Made by a program: the position numbers and the translations under genes
The notes under the pieces: model-generated
Databases searched by the model: none
What the model was told of the DNA's origin: nothing
The model's input: the letters and a program-made list of their open reading frames with translations, nothing else
Part shown: piece by piece, positions 22,272 through 30,828 of the stretch
Position numbering within the stretch: position 1 is the stretch's first letter
Layout of the letters: each line of letters begins with the position of its first letter
NCBI GenBank assembly: GCA_050251035.1
Contig: JBFWNN010000022.1
Location: 1 to 64,000 of the forward strand
Length of the DNA stretch: 64,000 nt
Reading direction: 5' to 3'
From: Taklimakanibacter sp050251035
GTDB lineage: Bacteria; Pseudomonadota; Alphaproteobacteria; Rhizobiales; Aestuariivirgaceae

Positions 22272-22607
22272 CTAACGGTTTTTGGTCAATCGGATCGCTA
22301 CGCCGTCATGGCCTGCGTCGAGGACGAGTTGACATCCGAGGCGGCTTTCGGGGCGCCGTTCCGCTTCGATGTAATCGAGCATTTCACTTTCTACGTCGCC
22401 GATTTCCGGGAAGCGGAGGAGATCTCCGGGAGACACGTAGACATGGCAGGTCGCACAGGCGCAGGCGCCGCCGCAGTCGGCGGCAATCTCCTCAAAACCC
22501 GCCTTTACGGCCACCTCCATCACGGAAAGCCCGGGCTCGATATCGACCCGGCACTCTTCGCCGGTGGCGCGGATGAAGCGAACATTTGCCATTGTCGGCC
22601 CGTTCAT
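22272..22607 (-). CDS. [2Fe-2S] ferredoxin, putidaredoxin type
   Basis: A 106-111-residue ferredoxin. Cysteines in CGGACACATCHVYV and the distal LGCQLV match the C-x5-C-x2-C...C ligand set of putidaredoxin and adrenodoxin (C40, C46, C49 and C87 in the numbering from the ATG at 22592; an additional Cys sits at 44). The ATG at 22607 overlaps the P450 stop by four bases (ATGA), and a second in-frame ATG is at 22592. Coupling to the P450 suggests it is that enzyme's electron donor. Confidence 0.94.
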   Translation of the reverse strand: MNGPTMANVRFIRATGEECRVDIEPGLSVMEVAVKAGFEEIAADCGGACACATCHVYVSPGDLLRFPEIGDVESEMLDYIEAERRPESRLGCQLVLDAGHDGVAIRLTKNR

Positions 22608-23833
22608 TTCAGGCGCACGGGAATGCGGTTGAAACCGCGGAATCGTGCTCTTCTGCTGCGCTCGGGAGCGCCCGCGAGCGCATAGTCGGGAAAGCGCGCA
22701 AGAAAGCCGGCGACGGCGATCCGGCCCTCCATGCGTGCGACATTCATGCCGGCGCATTGATGTGGCCCGCCGGCGAAAGCCAAATGCCGGTTTGGCGATC
22801 TGGCGATGTCGAAGCGATCCGGTTCCGGAAAGACCTCGGGATCGCGATTGGCCGCGCCAATGCAGGTTGTGATCAGGGTGCCGGCCGGCATTGCGACGCC
22901 GGCGATTTCGGTCGGCACGGCGACAATTCGATTGCCGAGCTGGTTGGAGCTTTCGAAGCGCAGCACCTCTTCGAGCCCGGTACGCAAGACCTCCGGATTT
23001 GCGATCAGCTTCGCCCGCTCCCCCGGATGGAGGGCGAGCGTCACGATGCTGTTGCCGATCAGGTTGGTCGTCGTCTCGTGACCGGCATTGAGAATAAAGA
23101 TGCAATTCTGCAGCAGCTCATGGTGGCGCAATTTTTCGCCGTCCACCTCCCCTTGGATCAGCCGGGTCAGGACATCCGTCTCGGGGTCGCCCGGCTTTTT
23201 CTTGCGCTCCGCCACCAAGATTTCGAGATAGTCGAGAAACTCACGCACGGCGCGATTGCCGGCATCCAGTTGTTCAGGCGTGATCCTTGGCTCCAGCGCG
23301 CCGAGGATCGCCAGCGACCAGCCGCGCAGCGGACCGCGGTCCTGCGCCGGCACGGCCAGGAGGTTGCCGATGATCTCCACCGGGATGGCCGAGGCGAAAT
23401 CTTCGATGATGTCGACCGTTCCGGTTCGGGCGTGCTTCTCTTCCATGGCGTCGAGCAGTTGCTCGACCAACAGGACGAGCCCGGGCTCCATGGACTTGAG
23501 CGCGCGCGGCGTCAGCGCGCCGAGGATCAGCTTGCGTACACGCGTGTGCAAGGGGGCATCGTTGAAGACAAGGCTTGTCGTGTGGTGCTCGTAAAGCGGT
23601 GAGTCACCGTATTTCGGCTTGAACTCGACCTTCTTGTCGGAGCTGAAGGTTTTCGGATCCTTGTAGACCGCCTCGCAGTCGGCGAAGCGCGTCAGGAGAT
23701 AGCTGCCATTCGGCATGCGCTTGACGGGAGCATGGCAGCGCAGCGCCGCATAATAGGGAAAGGGATCCGCGTAGAAATCGTCCGGCAGGTGTTCGAGATC
23801 GAATTCGGCGGCAATCTGCTGGGGGTCGCGCAT
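22604..23833 (-). CDS. Cytochrome P450
   Basis: A 409-residue soluble bacterial P450 (CYP101/CYP111-like size). It has the I-helix oxygen-activation motif LNAGHETTTN (about 250), the K-helix ExxR in EEVLRFES (about 287), and the heme-thiolate loop AFAGGPHQCAGMNVARMEG with the ligand Cys near 359. A strong AGAGGAG site precedes the ATG. It heads an operon with its own ferredoxin, an aldehyde dehydrogenase and a reductase, making a complete class I system. The divergent IclR gene and a repeat-bearing promoter suggest substrate induction. Substrate unknown. Confidence 0.97.
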   Translation of the reverse strand: MRDPQQIAAEFDLEHLPDDFYADPFPYYAALRCHAPVKRMPNGSYLLTRFADCEAVYKDPKTFSSDKKVEFKPKYGDSPLYEHHTTSLVFNDAPLHTRVRKLILGALTPRALKSMEPGLVLLVEQLLDAMEEKHARTGTVDIIEDFASAIPVEIIGNLLAVPAQDRGPLRGWSLAILGALEPRITPEQLDAGNRAVREFLDYLEILVAERKKKPGDPETDVLTRLIQGEVDGEKLRHHELLQNCIFILNAGHETTTNLIGNSIVTLALHPGERAKLIANPEVLRTGLEEVLRFESSNQLGNRIVAVPTEIAGVAMPAGTLITTCIGAANRDPEVFPEPDRFDIARSPNRHLAFAGGPHQCAGMNVARMEGRIAVAGFLARFPDYALAGAPERSRRARFRGFNRIPVRLK

Positions 23834-23849
23834 ACCCTGCTCCTCTCAT

Positions 23850-23887
23850 ATTACGCATTGCATAACATCATTACGCATTTCCTGCAA
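23850..23887 (-). promoter_or_regulatory. P450 operon promoter with direct-repeat operator
   Basis: On the minus strand TTGCAG (23882-23887) and TATGCA (23859-23864) are 17 bp apart. The 10-mer ATTACGCATT (plus strand) occurs at 23850-23859 and 23870-23879, exactly 20 bp apart (two helical turns), bracketing the -10 element. This is a plausible site for the divergent IclR regulator. Confidence 0.5.
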
Positions 23888-23914
23888 GACTGTTTCAGCC
23901 CCTTTTTATCGGCT

Positions 23915-24703
23915 ATGGGCATCGTCATGCTCGGCGATGACATCCACTCGGGAGAGGAGCGTGACCGGCGCCAGCGCGTTCAGTCGGTGGAGGCGGCGAC
24001 GCGCCTTCTCGATGCTTTTGTCACCCTCGGCGGCACCGCGACTCTCGGCCGCATAGCGACGGAGGTGGGCATGCCGCCCGCCAAAGCGCACCGGTACTTG
24101 GCCAGCCTGAAAGAGGCGGGCTATGTCGAGCAAGCGGATCAGTCCGGCCACTATCGGCTTGGTCCGGCGGCCATGACGCTCGGATTGGCCGCTCTCAATC
24201 AGAGCGACTTCATTCGCGAAGCCGACGCGCATTTGGTGCATATCCGCGATCTGCTTCATGTCACATGCTTCGCCGCCGTCCTCGGCAATCGCGGGCCGAC
24301 CGTCGTTCGCCAGGCGGTCGCACCCCAGGCGGTCGCTGTCCACGTCCGCCTGGGTTCGGTCCTGCCGTTCGATCGTTCCGCCACCGGCCTCGTTTTCGGT
24401 GCGCATCTCTCGAGCGAGCAGCTGCGGGCATTTCTTGATGACGCTTCCGCGGCCGCGGTCGCGGGGATTTACGAGGAGATTCGCAGGGCCGGTCGCTCGG
24501 CCATCCAGGATTCGCTGATGCCGGGGATCAGCGCCGTTGCGGTGCCGGTCCATGGCTATGGCCGGAAGCTCGAAGGCGCCCTTACTGCCCTGGGTCCGAC
24601 AGGCTCGCTCGACGTGTCCCCGGACGGCAAGATCACGCATATGCTGCTGGAAGCGGCGGCGAAGATAGGAATCGCACTGGGCGCGGAGGCCCACGATTCA
24701 TAA
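23915..24703 (+). CDS. IclR family transcriptional regulator (P450 operon)
   Basis: A 262-residue IclR protein: an N-terminal winged helix (about 20-80, RLLDAFVTLGGTATLGRIATEVGMPPAKAHRYLASLKEAGYVEQ) and a C-terminal GAF-like effector domain (about 95-255). The start is uncertain: ATG at 23915 or 23927, both without a strong ribosome site. It is divergent from the P450 operon with 81 bp between the starts, the usual arrangement for a local regulator. Effector unknown. Confidence 0.92.
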   Translation: MGIVMLGDDIHSGEERDRRQRVQSVEAATRLLDAFVTLGGTATLGRIATEVGMPPAKAHRYLASLKEAGYVEQADQSGHYRLGPAAMTLGLAALNQSDFIREADAHLVHIRDLLHVTCFAAVLGNRGPTVVRQAVAPQAVAVHVRLGSVLPFDRSATGLVFGAHLSSEQLRAFLDDASAAAVAGIYEEIRRAGRSAIQDSLMPGISAVAVPVHGYGRKLEGALTALGPTGSLDVSPDGKITHMLLEAAAKIGIALGAEAHDS

Positions 24704-24729
24704 ATGCTGAATCGGCGAGAGACTATCGC

Positions 24730-25467
24730 CTACAACCGCGCCCCTATCTCGGTTGCCGCGTTTTTCAATGTGCCGAGATGGTCGGCGACGACATGGCGCA
24801 GCGAAACCGCGCTGGCATAGTAGAAGAGATTGATGCAGGCGGCCGGCGCCCCGTTGCGCATGATAGGAACCGCGATGGCTGAAAAGCCGTCGCGCTTGGT
24901 CTCGCTTCTGACGCCGTAACCTTGGGCCTTGGTCTCCCGCAGGATTTCAGCGGCCCGCTTCGGGTCGCGGATCAACGGGTGTTTCGGTTGCTCGGCCCTT
25001 ATGCTGGCCAGGATTTCTTCTCGCTCCTCGTCGCTCGCATGGGCCAGATAGGCCCGGCCGACCGCCGTCAGCAGCATGTCGGGATGGTGCCCGATCGGCG
25101 ACGGCTTGATCGGGAATGGCGACAAGGCTCGGTTCGAGGCGAGCACTGTCATGCTGCTCCCGTCGCGAACGGTGAGGTCGGTTGGCCAGGCGACGTCCCG
25201 GCAGAGGCGCCTCAGGACCGGGGCGGAGACTTCCTGCAGCAGAGCGCGTATGTCTCCCGCGCCGCCCTCCAGGAAACTCATTGCGCTCATGCGGTAGCGG
25301 ATGTCGTCGACGGTCCTGAATATGACGCCGCTGCGTTCCAGCGTTGCGAGGATTCGCGACAGGGTCGGTTTCGGCAGTCCGGTTGCGAGATGGATCTGGT
25401 GCAGCGCACAGGGTTGATGCGACTTCACCGCCCGCAAAACATCCAATCCTCGCTGCAGAGACTGCAT
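24730..25467 (-). CDS. IclR family transcriptional regulator (sulfatase operon)
   Basis: A 245-residue IclR protein with helix-turn-helix QSLQRGLDVLRAV through TGLPKPTLSRILATLERSGVI (about 1-50) and the C-terminal effector domain. The N-terminus resembles MhpR-type regulators. GGAGA precedes the ATG at 25467. It is convergent with the first IclR gene and divergent from the sulfatase operon, 104 bp away, so it most likely controls that operon. Confidence 0.92.
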   Translation of the reverse strand: MQSLQRGLDVLRAVKSHQPCALHQIHLATGLPKPTLSRILATLERSGVIFRTVDDIRYRMSAMSFLEGGAGDIRALLQEVSAPVLRRLCRDVAWPTDLTVRDGSSMTVLASNRALSPFPIKPSPIGHHPDMLLTAVGRAYLAHASDEEREEILASIRAEQPKHPLIRDPKRAAEILRETKAQGYGVRSETKRDGFSAIAVPIMRNGAPAACINLFYYASAVSLRHVVADHLGTLKNAATEIGARL

Positions 25468-25503
25468 TCTCCACTTTCCATTTTCTGGTATTTATAGCTT
25501 GCA

Positions 25504-25518
25504 TTCCGCTGTACGGAA
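25504..25518. promoter_or_regulatory. Palindrome between IclR gene and sulfatase operon
   Basis: TTCCG-CTGTA-CGGAA is a perfect 5-bp inverted repeat with 5-bp spacer, and weaker symmetry continues outward (AGCTT...AAGCT). It lies in the 104-bp divergent region, 37 bp from the IclR start and about 53 bp from the sulfatase start. The size fits an IclR-type operator. Confidence 0.45.
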
Positions 25519-25571
25519 AGCTGGTTCGATCGATATTGCCGGCTGGCGCGGTCTCCCCACAAGCTCGGAGC

Positions 25572-27179
25572 ATGGTCAGCAAACCGCGCCCGAACTTTCT
25601 GATAATCGTGACCGATCAGCATCGGGCCGATCACCTTTCCTGTGCCGGGAACAAAATCCTGAAGACGCCTCACATCGATGCGCTTGCGGCAGGCGGTCGG
25701 CGCTACGATCGCTTCTATGTGTCGATCCCGATCTGCATGCCGAACCGCGCCACGCTGCTGACCGGCCGCATGCCATCCCTGCATGGAGCACACTGCAACG
25801 GTGCGCCATTGCGGCTCAGCGCCAATACCGCCGTCTGGATGCTGAGAGCCGCGGGTTACAGAACGCGGCTGGTCGGCAAGTCACATCTGCAGAACATGAC
25901 CGGGCGCCCGCCCGCCATGCCGAGACGCCGCAATGACCACGACACCCTGCCGCCACCCGACCTCAGCGAGGCCTGGCTGGGCATGTGGCAGGATGGCCGT
26001 TACGATCAGGAGAATACCGAACTTTGGGCAAGCGAACCGGAACATCGCCTCGACCTGCCTTTTTACGGCTTCGACGATGTCGAGCTCTGCACGATGCACG
26101 GGGACGTGGTCGGCGGCGAATATCGGCGGTGGCTGGATGAACGCTGCCCCGAAGCAGCGGCGCTGATTGGAGCTGAGAATGCATTGCCCGATGAGCGCTA
26201 TCGCGTGCCGCAAGCCTATCGGACGCGGATACCTGAAAAGCTCTATCCGACGTCCTATGTGGTCGAGCGGACAAACGCCGCGCTGGAAGACCTCGGCAAG
26301 AACCGGCGGGAGCCGTTTTTTCTGGTTTCCTGCTTTCCCGACCCGCATCATCCGTTCACGCCGCCGGGGCGGTACTGGGACATGTACGACCCGGACGACA
26401 TCGAGCCGCCGGCTTCGCTGCGCCACGCCGCCAACAACGTCTCACCGGCGCTTCAGCACCTGCGGCGAGAACGTGCCTCCGGCCGCGCCAATACGAGAGG
26501 AACATTGCCGTTCTCCGTCGATGAAAGGGAGGCCCGCGAGGCGATCGCCCTGACCTATGGCATGATCTCGATGATCGACGATGGCATCGGTCGGATCACC
26601 CGCAAGCTCGATGAGCTCGGCCTGACGGACGATACCATCGTCGTTTTCATGAGCGACCATGGCGACTTCATGGGCGATCATGGCCTGATGCTGAAATCGG
26701 CCCTGCATTACCAGGGTCTCATTCGCGTTCCGTTCATCTGGAAGGAACCGGATCTGCCGCATGCCGGCGAGGCGAGCGGTGCATTGCACAGCACGCTTGA
26801 CGTCGCGCGCACTGTTCTCGCGCGCGCGGGCATAGCGCCATACTGGGGGATGCAGGGCAAGGACATGGCGGCGAGCCTCGCCGATCCCATGGCATCCGGC
26901 AACGAAGCCGTGTTGATCGAGGAAGACGGACACGAAGTGGCGCTCGGGTTCGATAGCCCGGTTCGCGTGCGCAGCGTCGTGACCGATCGTTGGCGGCTGT
27001 CGGTCTACGAAGGCGTCACATGGGGCGAGCTGTATGATCTCGAAAATGACCGCCAGGAGCTGATCAATCTGTTCGACGACCCTGCTCACCGCCACGTGCG
27101 CGCGGAGCTTTTCGAGACGATGGCACGGCTGATGATGTCGCATGCGGACCGCAGCCCATATCCGACGGGGCGGGCGTGA
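25572..27179 (+). CDS. Type I (formylglycine) sulfatase or phosphonate monoester hydrolase
   Basis: A 535-residue alkaline-phosphatase-superfamily hydrolase. Metal ligands are in IIVTDQHRADH, the C-x-P-x-R activation motif is CMPNRATLLTGRMPS with Cys55 expected to become formylglycine, and the C-terminal FMSDHGDFMGDHGL supplies further ligands. It ends with the YDLENDRQELINL block typical of arylsulfatases and choline sulfatases. There is no signal peptide, so it acts in the cytoplasm on an imported compound. It is the first gene of an operon with a TauABC-like importer. A dedicated activating enzyme is not in the window. Substrate is undetermined: sulfate ester or phosphonate monoester. Confidence 0.9.
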   Translation: MVSKPRPNFLIIVTDQHRADHLSCAGNKILKTPHIDALAAGGRRYDRFYVSIPICMPNRATLLTGRMPSLHGAHCNGAPLRLSANTAVWMLRAAGYRTRLVGKSHLQNMTGRPPAMPRRRNDHDTLPPPDLSEAWLGMWQDGRYDQENTELWASEPEHRLDLPFYGFDDVELCTMHGDVVGGEYRRWLDERCPEAAALIGAENALPDERYRVPQAYRTRIPEKLYPTSYVVERTNAALEDLGKNRREPFFLVSCFPDPHHPFTPPGRYWDMYDPDDIEPPASLRHAANNVSPALQHLRRERASGRANTRGTLPFSVDEREAREAIALTYGMISMIDDGIGRITRKLDELGLTDDTIVVFMSDHGDFMGDHGLMLKSALHYQGLIRVPFIWKEPDLPHAGEASGALHSTLDVARTVLARAGIAPYWGMQGKDMAASLADPMASGNEAVLIEEDGHEVALGFDSPVRVRSVVTDRWRLSVYEGVTWGELYDLENDRQELINLFDDPAHRHVRAELFETMARLMMSHADRSPYPTGRA

Positions 27180-27280
27180 TTGGCGGCATGTCCATGGGTT
27201 TGCGTGACGGCGTGAGGCGGACGGGCGAGGTCGGTTTGGCCGGGATGCCGGCAGCGACAATGCGAGAGCGAGACAACGCG

Positions 27281-28096
27281 ATGGCAGAAGCAACGAATGA
27301 ACGGCCGCTTCTCGAGCTCAGGAACATTACCGTGCGCTATCAGAGCGGCGGGCGCGACGTCCTCGCCGTCGAGGGGCTTGACCTCGTTGTTCCCGAACGG
27401 AGCTTTGTTTCGCTCATCGGACCGTCCGGATGCGGAAAAAGCTCGGTGCTCAACGTGATGGCCGGCTATCTGCGTCCGGTTTCAGGTGAGGCCCTGATGC
27501 TGGGAAGCGCCATTGTCGGGCCGGGACCTGACCGCTCGGTGGTCCATCAGCAGACATCGGCCCTGCTGCCGTGGCTGAATGTCGAGGACAATGTCGCGCT
27601 GGGCCTGCTCGCGCAGAACCTGCCGAAGGCGCGGCGGCGCGAGGCTGCGAAACACTATCTGGAACTGGTTCGCCTGTCCGGCTTCGAGAAACACCCCATC
27701 TATCATCTCTCCGGCGGGATGCGGCAGCGCGTGGCGCTGGCCCGGGCGCTCGCCACTGAATCCAAGGTCGTTCTGCTCGACGAGCCGTTGGGCGCGATCG
27801 ATGCGCTGCAGCGCGGGTTGATGCAGGATTTCCTGCTGCGCCTTTGGTCGGAAAGCGGGCGCAGCTTCTTTCTGATCACCCACAGCGTCGATGAGGCGAT
27901 CTATCTCGGCACCAGCGTGCTCGCCATGTCGCCGCGGCCCGGCCGGATAATCGCGCGCCGGGACACGGATTTCGGCCGCCGGGCCCTGAGGGAAGGCGGG
28001 CCGAAAGTAAGAAGGAGCTCCGAATTCCTGGCGCTTCAATCCGAACTTCTGGAAATCCTGACTTCCGCTGGTTCGGGAGAGACGCAGACAAGCTGA
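27281..28096 (+). CDS. ABC transporter ATP-binding protein, NitT/TauT family
   Basis: ATPase subunit of an importer: Walker A GPSGCGKSS (about 47-55), signature LSGGMRQRVALARAL, Walker B VVLLDEPLGAIDAL, and the switch His in ITHSVDEAI. It resembles TauB/SsuB/NrtD. I chose the ATG at 27281 (MAEATNERP), giving 271 residues; a GTG at 27176 overlapping the sulfatase stop (GTGA) would add 35 residues and cannot be excluded. Confidence 0.95.
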   Translation: MAEATNERPLLELRNITVRYQSGGRDVLAVEGLDLVVPERSFVSLIGPSGCGKSSVLNVMAGYLRPVSGEALMLGSAIVGPGPDRSVVHQQTSALLPWLNVEDNVALGLLAQNLPKARRREAAKHYLELVRLSGFEKHPIYHLSGGMRQRVALARALATESKVVLLDEPLGAIDALQRGLMQDFLLRLWSESGRSFFLITHSVDEAIYLGTSVLAMSPRPGRIIARRDTDFGRRALREGGPKVRRSSEFLALQSELLEILTSAGSGETQTS

Positions 28097-28118
28097 ATCC
28101 AATATGGGAGGAACACAA

Positions 28119-29141
28119 ATGAATCACCTGCTTCGCACGGCCGCATGCGCCATCGCGGCGATCTTGTTCGCAACCCCGGCAGCCCAGGCGGATAATGCCA
28201 GGGAGCTGCGCGTCACGAACACGAGTTGCGTCTGCTTCCTGCCGACCAATCTGGCGATCAAGCGCGGCTGGCTGGAGGCCGAGCTGAACAAGCTCGATGT
28301 CACCCTTACCATTCAGCAATATGAAGACGGTCCGTCGCAAACCGCAGCCTTCCTGTCAGGCTCGCTCGACCTGGCGCAATACGGATCGACCGGGGCCGCA
28401 TCCCTGCTTGCCCGCGGCGCCGACATCAAGCTGTTCATGCTGTCCGACAATGAGATCGATACCGAAGGTCTGGTCGCCAAGAAGGACTCCGGAATAGGCA
28501 AGGTCCAGGATCTGGTCGGGAAGAAGGTCGGCGTCACCGCCGGCACGACGTCGGACTACGGCCTGCGCGCGGCGCTCAAGCAAGGCGGGGTCGACGCAAA
28601 GGAGGTCAACATCATCGGCGTCGCTCCTCCGGCCATGGCCGCAGCCTGGGAGCGGGGCGACATCGAAGCCGCCTATGTCTGGGATCCTATCCTCTCGCGC
28701 CTTGCCAATGCCGGCGGCGTCAAGTTGCAGACGATCGGTGAGCTCGCTAAGGCGACATCGGGCAAATACAGGATTGTGAACTTCTACGCCGTGCGGTCCG
28801 AATATGCCACGCAGAACCCCGACGTGGTCCGGGCCTACGTCAAGGCCATCGACCAGGCGACCACTTACATCCGCGACCATGCCGAGGAGGTCGCGGCCGA
28901 GTTCCAGAAGGATATGGGCGCCGAAACTCCCGAGCAGGCCATGCAGCAGATCAAGGGTGAGGAGTTTTTCCTCTCCCGCGAGCAGTTGGGGCCGGAGTTG
29001 ATGGGAGACGGATCAGCGCCGGGCGCGATGGCCAAGGTGCTGATGGATGTGTGGAGCTTCAGCTTCGAGCAGGGCAATATCACGGCCGCCCCCGATGAAG
29101 CCGTCATCCATCGTTCGCTCGATCCGCAATATCTCAAATGA
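28119..29141 (+). CDS. ABC transporter substrate-binding protein, TauA/SsuA-like
   Basis: A 340-residue periplasmic binding protein with a clear signal peptide (cleavage after AAQA, about residue 24). Blocks such as DLAQYGSTGAASLLARGADIK and IEAAYVWDPILSRL are close in style to the taurine-binding TauA group of the NitT/TauT family. The ATG at 28119 follows GGGAGG by seven bases. The ligand is unknown; the neighbours suggest a small sulfated or sulfonated organic compound. Confidence 0.93.
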   Translation: MNHLLRTAACAIAAILFATPAAQADNARELRVTNTSCVCFLPTNLAIKRGWLEAELNKLDVTLTIQQYEDGPSQTAAFLSGSLDLAQYGSTGAASLLARGADIKLFMLSDNEIDTEGLVAKKDSGIGKVQDLVGKKVGVTAGTTSDYGLRAALKQGGVDAKEVNIIGVAPPAMAAAWERGDIEAAYVWDPILSRLANAGGVKLQTIGELAKATSGKYRIVNFYAVRSEYATQNPDVVRAYVKAIDQATTYIRDHAEEVAAEFQKDMGAETPEQAMQQIKGEEFFLSREQLGPELMGDGSAPGAMAKVLMDVWSFSFEQGNITAAPDEAVIHRSLDPQYLK

Positions 29142-29220
29142 AGCAGCATGTCGAAGCGGCGAGGCCTCGCCGGCGGCTCCGCCCGTGGCCTCTCCCGCGG
29201 CCGCAAGACATGGCCCGACG

Positions 29221-30009
29221 ATGAAAGAGAACCAGCCGGCTGTCGGCAAGGCGACATCGCTCATCAGCATTGCCTCCGTGGTCATCGGGCTTGCCGCTTG
29301 GTTCGCCCTGGCGTCGAGCGGACTCTTCTCGAGCATCCTCTTGCCGAAGCCTGCCGAGCTGTGGCGCGTAGCCGTCATGCTCGTCACCGAGGGCTATGCG
29401 GGACGGTCGTTCTGGTCCAGCTATGCGATCAGCCTTCTGCGGGTTGCCGCGGGTTTCGGAATCGCCGTCGTCGCCGGTTCGGTGATCGGGATGGCCATGG
29501 GCCTCAACCGTACGATCGGCGGTCTCCTCTATCCGCTGATCGAAATCTATCGGCCGCTTCCGGCGCTGGCTTACTACTCCTTGCTGGTGTTGCTGCTCGG
29601 CATTGACGAAAGCTCCAAGATTGCCGTTTTGGCATTGGGAGGGCTACCTCCAATCGTTCTGGCGACGTGGGACGCGACGGCGTCCGTCCGCCCGGAACGG
29701 GTGGAAGGCGCCCGCTCGCTCGGCCTTTCGCGCTGGCAGGTCATCTGCCGGGTAATCTTTCCATCATGCCTGCCCGACATCCTGACCGGCGCGCGCATCG
29801 GCTTCGGACTGTCGTTCACGACACTGGTCGCCGCCGAGATGATCGCTGCGACGTCCGGCCTGGGCTGGATGGTTTACCAGGCGAGCCAATATGCCGAATC
29901 GGCGGTCGTGATCGTCGGATTGATCGTGATGGGGGTCACCGGCATCGCCGTCGATGCGGGCTTCCGGGCTCTGCAGTCATGGCTGGTTCCGTGGGTAGGA
30001 AAGGGATGA
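29221..30009 (+). CDS. ABC transporter permease 1, NitT/TauT family
   Basis: A 262-residue inner-membrane permease with about six transmembrane helices and the BPD_transp_1 cytoplasmic EAA-like loop (ERVEGARSLGLSRWQVICRVIFPSCLPDIL) that contacts the ATPase. I chose the ATG at 29221 (MKENQPAV). Its stop overlaps the start of a second, different permease by four bases (ATGA), so two unlike subunits are probably made in equal amounts. Confidence 0.94.
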   Translation: MKENQPAVGKATSLISIASVVIGLAAWFALASSGLFSSILLPKPAELWRVAVMLVTEGYAGRSFWSSYAISLLRVAAGFGIAVVAGSVIGMAMGLNRTIGGLLYPLIEIYRPLPALAYYSLLVLLLGIDESSKIAVLALGGLPPIVLATWDATASVRPERVEGARSLGLSRWQVICRVIFPSCLPDILTGARIGFGLSFTTLVAAEMIAATSGLGWMVYQASQYAESAVVIVGLIVMGVTGIAVDAGFRALQSWLVPWVGKG

Positions 30010-30797
30010 AGATGCCTCGTGCAGCGGGAGTGAACGGCTCTGGGGCGGCGCTTGCGGTCATTTCGCTCGGCTCCGTCCTGGCGCTGTGGCAGATCGCGAC
30101 GTCCGGCCAGAATGCGCACGCGCTGTTTCCTTCGCCGGGCAGAGTGGCTGCCGCGTTCGTGGATGTGGTGCAGAACGGTTATCTCGGCGCCCCCCTCGCC
30201 GCGAGCGTCGCGATCAGCCTGCAGCGGCTGATCATAGGATGGGTGCTCTGCCTCTCGATCGGCGTCGCTCTGGGCTTTGCCATGCATTTCAATCGCATCG
30301 TGCGGGAAAGCGTGTTGCCGTGGCTGGCCTTCTATCGGCCGCTGCCGCCCCTTGCCTATCTCAGCTTGCTCGTATTGTGGCTCGGCGTGGGCGAAACCTC
30401 CAAAGTCGTCCTGCTTGTGCTCGCCGGCCTGCCGCCATTGATCATCGGAACATACACCTCTCTTGCCGGCGTGCGCGAGGAGCGTGTCCAAGGCGCCAGA
30501 TCCATCGGGCTCAGTCCGTGGCAGATGGTGCGGCTGATCTATGCGCCGTCCGTTGCGCCGGCGGTGCTGGTCAGCGCTCGCATTGCATTCGGCGCATGCT
30601 TCGCCGCGCTGATCGGGGCGGAAATGATCGCCTCGTCGTCCGGCGTGGCCTGGATGATCATCGCGGCGACCAATCGCAGCGCGATCGACGTCGTGATCGT
30701 TGGCGTCGTGATCATGGCGGCGATCGCGCTTGTTTTCGACTACGCACTGCGCCGCGCGCAGCAGGTCCTCGTGCCTTGGGCGGCGCATGAGCAGTAA
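30006..30797 (+). CDS. ABC transporter permease 2, NitT/TauT family
   Basis: A 263-residue permease related to its upstream neighbour, with about six transmembrane helices and the EAA-like loop ERVQGARSIGLSPWQMVRLIYAPSVAPAVL. The shared blocks FYRPLPPLAYLSLLVLWLG and YRPLPALAYYSLLVLLLG show the two permeases arose by duplication. The ATG at 30006 overlaps the previous stop (ATGA). It presumably pairs with permease 1 as a heterodimer. Confidence 0.94.
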   Translation: MKMPRAAGVNGSGAALAVISLGSVLALWQIATSGQNAHALFPSPGRVAAAFVDVVQNGYLGAPLAASVAISLQRLIIGWVLCLSIGVALGFAMHFNRIVRESVLPWLAFYRPLPPLAYLSLLVLWLGVGETSKVVLLVLAGLPPLIIGTYTSLAGVREERVQGARSIGLSPWQMVRLIYAPSVAPAVLVSARIAFGACFAALIGAEMIASSSGVAWMIIAATNRSAIDVVIVGVVIMAAIALVFDYALRRAQQVLVPWAAHEQ

Positions 30798-30828
30798 GGC
30801 ATCACTCTGACGAACGAAAGACCACAGC

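Noticed and set aside
27281..30797. Assignment of the importer as a nitrate or bicarbonate system
   Set aside because: The binding protein lacks NrtA/CmpA-type features and size, and the operon carries a sulfatase and aminotransferase; TauA/SsuA-like blocks fit better.
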